The notes under the pieces are model-generated. The model saw only the letters and a list, made by a program, of their open reading frames with translations. It did not search any database and was not told where the DNA came from. A DNA stretch of 9,385 nt from Candidatus Woesearchaeota archaeon (GTDB lineage: Archaea > Nanobdellota > Nanobdellia > SCGC-AAA011-G17 > JACPNG01), in the NCBI GenBank assembly GCA_018303705.1, contig JAGVXQ010000046.1, positions 1-9,385 on the forward strand, in the 5' to 3' direction. Of the stretch, positions 6,755 to 9,385 are shown piece by piece; position 1 is the stretch's first letter, and each line of letters starts with the position of its first letter. A program made the translations under genes and the position numbers.

Positions 6755-7543
6755 AACAGTTGCATCATGGCCTTTTATTTTCTTGAATATGTCTCCAGCC
6801 TTTTTGCCATCAAAGAATTTGTCATCCTTGTGCATCGCTATGATATCATTTTCTGTCTTTATACCTATCTGCCAGAAAGGCACTGACTTGAACCCAAGTA
6901 TTTCCCGCTCTTTATCGGAAAGTATCTTTAATGCAGGGCCCTGAACTCTGCCAGATGACATAAGCTTGAAGCCGCCTGTTGAATTCTTTATGGCAAGAGT
7001 CAATGCCCTCGACAGGTTGATGCCATAATAATAATCCAGGTAGTGTCGTGTCTCGCCTGCTTCTGCCTGTGGCCAGTCCAAATGATGAGAAGCATGTTCA
7101 TAGGATTCTGTTAATTCATCTTTTGTTAACGTTGAGAACTTCATCCTGTATGCATCTTTCCTGTTGCATGCAAATCTCACTATATTTAGGCCTATGACCT
7201 CTCCCTCAAGGTCAAAATCCGTTGAAACTATTATTGTTTCAGAATCTTTTGCCAATCTTTTTATGGCATCAAGGTATTTTTTGGTGTACGATGCTGACTT
7301 GCTTGCTTTGCTGGATTCTTTCCATTCAATGTCAAAGATTGGATATGCCCATTTGCTTTTGTTCTGCTCTGCAAGAGTGTACAAATGGCCAACTGCACAG
7401 GTAACTATTATGTCCTTGCCATTGTGCGATATCTCATAATAAGAAACTCCTTTGTCTGTTTTCTTGCTTGCCTTATTGTCTGCCAGGGCCTTTGCTATTT
7501 TTTCCATTGATGATGGCTTTTCACAGATTATCAGCTCAGTCAT
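6752..7543 (-). CDS. topA: DNA topoisomerase I (type IA), N-terminal TOPRIM part, ended by an in-frame stop
   Basis: Supplies the TOPRIM metal site of topoisomerase I. Over 263 residues: ICEKP with Glu8, the VGHLYTL segment (51-57), TOPRIM acid cluster STDFDLEGE (Asp109, Asp111, Glu113), GINLSRALT (174-182) and SSGRVQGPALKIL (196-208). All metal-binding residues are intact. It is a topoisomerase I and not reverse gyrase: no helicase domain precedes it and it starts directly with the TOPRIM strand. It stops at TAA just before the conserved PPxPFxLT segment linking the gate domain to the active-site domain, so this half alone lacks the catalytic Tyr and cannot cleave DNA. A TATA-like box about 22 nt upstream of the ATG supports leaderless transcription. 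Confidence 0.88.
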   Translation of the reverse strand: MTELIICEKPSSMEKIAKALADNKASKKTDKGVSYYEISHNGKDIIVTCAVGHLYTLAEQNKSKWAYPIFDIEWKESSKASKSASYTKKYLDAIKRLAKDSETIIVSTDFDLEGEVIGLNIVRFACNRKDAYRMKFSTLTKDELTESYEHASHHLDWPQAEAGETRHYLDYYYGINLSRALTLAIKNSTGGFKLMSSGRVQGPALKILSDKEREILGFKSVPFWQIGIKTENDIIAMHKDDKFFDGKKAGDIFKKIKGHDATV

Positions 7544-7565
7544 GGATAATTGGCTTGCGCATATT

Positions 7566-7573
7566 CTTAAAAA
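7566..7573 (-). promoter_or_regulatory. TATA-like box for topA
   Basis: Read on the minus strand this is TTTTTAAG, 22 bases before the ATG at 7543. The spacing fits a leaderless transcript. The inverted repeat at 7580-7618 begins just upstream of it. Confidence 0.45.
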
Positions 7574-7579
7574 GCTTTT

Positions 7580-7618
7580 GCAATCTCACAATTTCTGTAT
7601 TGTAAAACAAGAGATTGC
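7580..7618. repeat. Inverted repeat between divergent topA and the small membrane gene
   Basis: Perfect 8-bp arms GCAATCTC (7580-7587) and GAGATTGC (7611-7618) flank 23 bases. A second small inverted repeat, ACAAT (7588-7592) and ATTGT (7599-7603), is nested directly against the left arm. It lies between two divergent promoters, so it could be an operator, but it could be chance in AT-rich DNA. Confidence 0.4.
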
Positions 7619-7633
7619 TAAAAAATAGATAAA

Positions 7634-7641
7634 TATACAAA
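7634..7641 (+). promoter_or_regulatory. TATA-like box for the small membrane proteins
   Basis: TATACAAA, inside the AT-rich run AAATATACAAA (7631-7641), lies 21 bases before the ATG at 7663, as at other leaderless starts in this window. Confidence 0.35.
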
Positions 7642-7662
7642 ACTCGATGGTATATTGGTAAT

Positions 7663-7803
7663 ATGACTAATCCAATAGACATTATTGCAGGTTTTATACT
7701 GATATTAGGCGGTATAATTACAGCAATAAGTTATGTTAATCTGGGTTTGATTATCGTTGGTATTGGTGTATTGATTGAAGCCATAAAAATAATGATGCAA
7801 TAA
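7663..7803 (+). CDS. 46-residue two-helix membrane protein
   Basis: A very small open frame starting MTNPIDIIAG and ending EAIKIMMQ. Two hydrophobic helices (about 5-23 and 25-42) are separated by a tight turn around Ser-Tyr-Val-Asn, with little outside the membrane. The opening 'NPIDxIAGxxLIxGGI' faintly recalls DUF378-type small membrane proteins, but the NWGL part of that family is absent, so I do not assign it. Evidence that it is a gene: a TATA-like box at leaderless spacing, a clean hydrophobic pattern, and a second frame of the same architecture 8 bp downstream. Function unknown. It is divergent from topA. Confidence 0.55.
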   Translation: MTNPIDIIAGFILILGGIITAISYVNLGLIIVGIGVLIEAIKIMMQ

Positions 7804-7811
7804 GGTATAAA

Positions 7812-7955
7812 ATGATACAATTAAATCAAATAATCGGAATTGGAGTTATAATCCTTAATTTGATACCCTTTATAATTAAGAAGCCAAAATATCTTTTAGT
7901 AACTTCTATAGTTTCCCTCGTAATAATATTTTTACTTTTGTATGAAGCTAAATAA
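7812..7955 (+). CDS. 47-residue two-helix membrane protein
   Basis: Begins MIQLNQIIGIG and ends LLLYEAK. It has two hydrophobic helices (about 4-22 and 27-44) joined by the positive turn KKPK (23-26), which by the positive-inside rule would leave the turn in the cytoplasm. It follows the previous small gene by 8 bp. The joining sequence AGGT (7803-7806), 5 bases before the ATG, is a weak Shine-Dalgarno match, as expected for the second gene of a transcript. No family recognised. The pair could be a two-part membrane element such as a small toxin or a membrane-complex subunit, but nothing in the sequence shows which. Confidence 0.5.
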   Translation: MIQLNQIIGIGVIILNLIPFIIKKPKYLLVTSIVSLVIIFLLLYEAK

Positions 7956-7984
7956 CGCCTGTTAAGTTTATTCCACCAAAAGAT

Positions 7985-7992
7985 TTTAAATA
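7985..7992 (+). promoter_or_regulatory. TATA box for the 8014-9006 gene
   Basis: TTTAAATA lies 21 bases before the ATG at 8014, the same octamer and spacing as the promoter of the 4212-4661 gene. No Shine-Dalgarno site precedes the ATG. Confidence 0.55.
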
Positions 7993-8013
7993 GAAGGCTA
8001 CTTCTGTTGGTAC

Positions 8014-9006
8014 ATGGCAAGATCTCATAAAAAAAGAGGCCAGCTTACAGCTTTCATGCTAGTTTCTTTTGTCGTAGTCATTATGGTTGTATTAATGGTT
8101 ATAATGTACATATCATTGGCAGGGGTTTCTATATCAAACAAGCAGTTTGCCCTAAAGAAAGTGAATGAAGTGAAACAATACATAAATGACTGCATAACAA
8201 CTGGTTTGGTTGAGGGCCTGAGAAAAGTCGGCATTGCAGGGATAAAGGACCACATGAGGTCCATAAACTGCGAAGGTTTTGGGGGTATTAGCGGAATAAG
8301 GAGTGTAAGCGAAAGACCTGAGATCGAAACAAGAATAAACGAAAAAAATATAGAGGTTGACGCTGATTTCGGAATCGTTGTCGGAGATGACAAGGCATCA
8401 ATAGCAATCAGAAAGCAAAGCTATTCATATGATTTGTACGAAGAAAGGGTAATTGACTCAGATGATGATGGTATAGTTGATTATGATGAAAGGATAGACT
8501 CATTAGGCAATGTTGGCATGCTTATTTTGCAGAAAGGAACCATGGTTTCAAATCCAAGAATTTCATTGGGCATAGAGAAAGGCAATGAAATAGGCCAGCT
8601 TAGTGGCATAGTTGTTGCAGAGCCATATGGTGAATTTGTGCCGAGCGCAATGATTGCCATAATATATGATAAGTGCGATGAAAGCAAGATGGCAATAATA
8701 GACAAGGAAACATATGAAGCACATAAAGTTTCATGCCTGACCTTTTTTGGCAAGCATACTTATGCTGCAGCAGAGATAACAAAGGCATCAAGCTATTTTG
8801 TAGGATCATGTGATGATTATGAATGTGATTGGGTTACCAGCAGATTAAATGAAGCAGATGGCAGCGAAGAAACAGGAATACAGCAGCAAAATTCAGGGCA
8901 AGATGTTATAGGCAATGAGCCAGCTGAAAATCTTATTGAACAGCCTGAAAACGAAAATGAGATTGATTGTACAGATAGTAATATTCTTAATCCTAAATGT
9001 CAATAA
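8014..9006 (+). CDS. Membrane-anchored pilin-like extracellular protein with a Ca2+-binding loop
   Basis: The 330-residue protein starts with a basic patch and KKRGQLTAF followed by one long hydrophobic helix (about 11-37). This is the layout of archaeal pilin-like (class III signal) proteins, common in DPANN as 'KKGQxTxF...' proteins, although the usual Glu at +5 of the mature pilin is absent. It is followed by VNEVKQYINDCITTGLVEGL, the segment typical of that DPANN family. A perfect thrombospondin-3/EF-hand-like loop DSDDDGIVDYDE (148-159; Asp148, 150, 152, 156, Glu159) should bind Ca2+. Eight cysteines (60, 86, 221, 241, 266, 271, 319, 329) suggest extracellular disulfides. From about 277 the tail is a low-complexity Glu/Gln/Asn stretch ending CTDSNILNPKC. 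Its partner is unknown; it ends 5 bp from a convergent gene. The surface location is well supported, the function is not known. Confidence 0.8.
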   Translation: MARSHKKRGQLTAFMLVSFVVVIMVVLMVIMYISLAGVSISNKQFALKKVNEVKQYINDCITTGLVEGLRKVGIAGIKDHMRSINCEGFGGISGIRSVSERPEIETRINEKNIEVDADFGIVVGDDKASIAIRKQSYSYDLYEERVIDSDDDGIVDYDERIDSLGNVGMLILQKGTMVSNPRISLGIEKGNEIGQLSGIVVAEPYGEFVPSAMIAIIYDKCDESKMAIIDKETYEAHKVSCLTFFGKHTYAAAEITKASSYFVGSCDDYECDWVTSRLNEADGSEETGIQQQNSGQDVIGNEPAENLIEQPENENEIDCTDSNILNPKCQ

Positions 9007-9011
9007 TTAAC

Positions 9012-9385
9012 TTAATCTCTTTCATAATTTAAGGCATTAAAGACAAGGGAATCCATATTCATGTCAGGTATATTCAAGAAGTAAACCATTCCTCCCATGT
9101 AATAATAATCTGATACTTCATTATGGATGCCATCTACCCTCGTTCTTTCTATTTCACTAGTCCATATTTTTGCGGACTCTGCATAATTACTAGGATTAAA
9201 TTTGACGCATTCGCCTGTACTCATCATTAATCTACATCCTACAGATATGTCATTTGCCCAATCGCCTAGGTCAGATATGCCGTTCTTGTTGCGGTCTTCA
9301 TCTCCAAATGTAAGCTCGTCAAGCTCTGGATGATATAGAGTAACAACACATTCTCCATCAGTGCAGTAATCAGAACTTGAACTTG
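9012..9385 (-). CDS. Probable secreted protein, C-terminal part (open at window edge)
   Basis: The frame has no stop from 9385 down to TAA at 9012-9014, so the ATG at 9227 is internal and the protein begins outside the window. About 124 codons are visible. From the edge: a Ser run, then CTDGEC, a stretch ending LDELTFG, then the loop DEDRNKNGISDLGDW, with the spacing DxDxNxNGIxD of a thrombospondin-3/dockerin-like Ca2+ loop. After that come a further CR and GECVKF, giving Cys in likely disulfide positions, and a Tyr-rich stretch SDYYYMGGMVYF near the end. No family recognised. Secretion is inferred from the Cys and Ca2+-loop content only, since the N-terminus is missing. It converges with the 8014-9006 gene, which carries a similar loop. 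Confidence 0.6.
   Translation of the reverse strand, partial: SSSSDYCTDGECVVTLYHPELDELTFGDEDRNKNGISDLGDWANDISVGCRLMMSTGECVKFNPSNYAESAKIWTSEIERTRVDGIHNEVSDYYYMGGMVYFLNIPDMNMDSLVFNALNYERD

Noticed and set aside
5390..7543. Reverse gyrase
   Set aside because: The protein begins directly at the TOPRIM strand with its own promoter and there is no helicase-like domain upstream.
1247..7664. Similar strings GGTATATTGTAATAT (1247-1261) and GGTATATTGGTAATAT (7649-7664) in two intergenic regions
   Set aside because: One differs by an inserted base and both lie in AT-rich promoter DNA on opposite sides of their start sites, so chance is a sufficient explanation.
1..9385. CRISPR arrays, tRNA or rRNA genes, insertion sequences, toxin-antitoxin or defence islands
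   Set aside because: No regularly spaced repeats, cloverleaf-like sequences, transposase motifs or recognisable defence domains were seen on either strand.

Overview
The window looks like a piece of a small-genome archaeal chromosome, most likely from the DPANN group (Woesearchaeota/Pacearchaeota-like or a nanoarchaeal relative). The reasons are: an archaeo-eukaryotic primase in which small-subunit and reduced large-subunit features lie on one chain, RadB, a type IA topoisomerase with the archaeal IGTKATR motif and three C4 zinc fingers, a KKRGQ-type pilin-like secreted protein, and AT-rich TATA boxes about 21 nt before start codons with no Shine-Dalgarno site (leaderless transcripts). Core genes prefer ATA for Ile and AGG for Arg. 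TAA, TAG and TGA all serve as normal stops.

Layout, left to right. (1) 1-876 (+): C-terminal ~291 codons of a primase that starts outside the window. (2) 871-1236 (-): a small helical protein that overlaps the primase end tail to tail and is divergent from the next block. (3) 1330-4105 (+): a tightly overlapping three-gene operon, MoxR AAA+ ATPase, DUF58 protein, and membrane-anchored BatA-like VWA protein, i.e. the ATPase/metal-binding-adaptor module thought to work in protein-complex maturation at the membrane. (4) 4212-4661 (-): an orphan gene with codon use unlike its neighbours. (5) 4775-5389 (+): RadB, whose stop abuts the stop of (6) 5390-7543 (-): DNA topoisomerase I, interrupted by a single in-frame TAA. 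(7) 7663-7955 (+): two very small two-helix membrane proteins. (8) 8014-9006 (+): a membrane-anchored, Cys-containing extracellular protein with a Ca2+-binding DxDxDG loop. (9) 9012-9385 (-): the C-terminal part of another likely secreted protein with a similar loop, open at the right edge.

Functionally, the window joins replication/repair genes (primase, RadB, topoisomerase I) with a MoxR/VWA module and surface proteins. The points most worth following up are the in-frame stop in topA, the single-chain primase, the atypical orphan at 4212-4661, the pair of micro-membrane proteins, and the uniform leaderless promoter geometry, which also decides the radB start. I see no CRISPR array, tRNA, rRNA, transposase or convincing new multi-gene defence system. 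No stretch over 300 bases lacks a gene.
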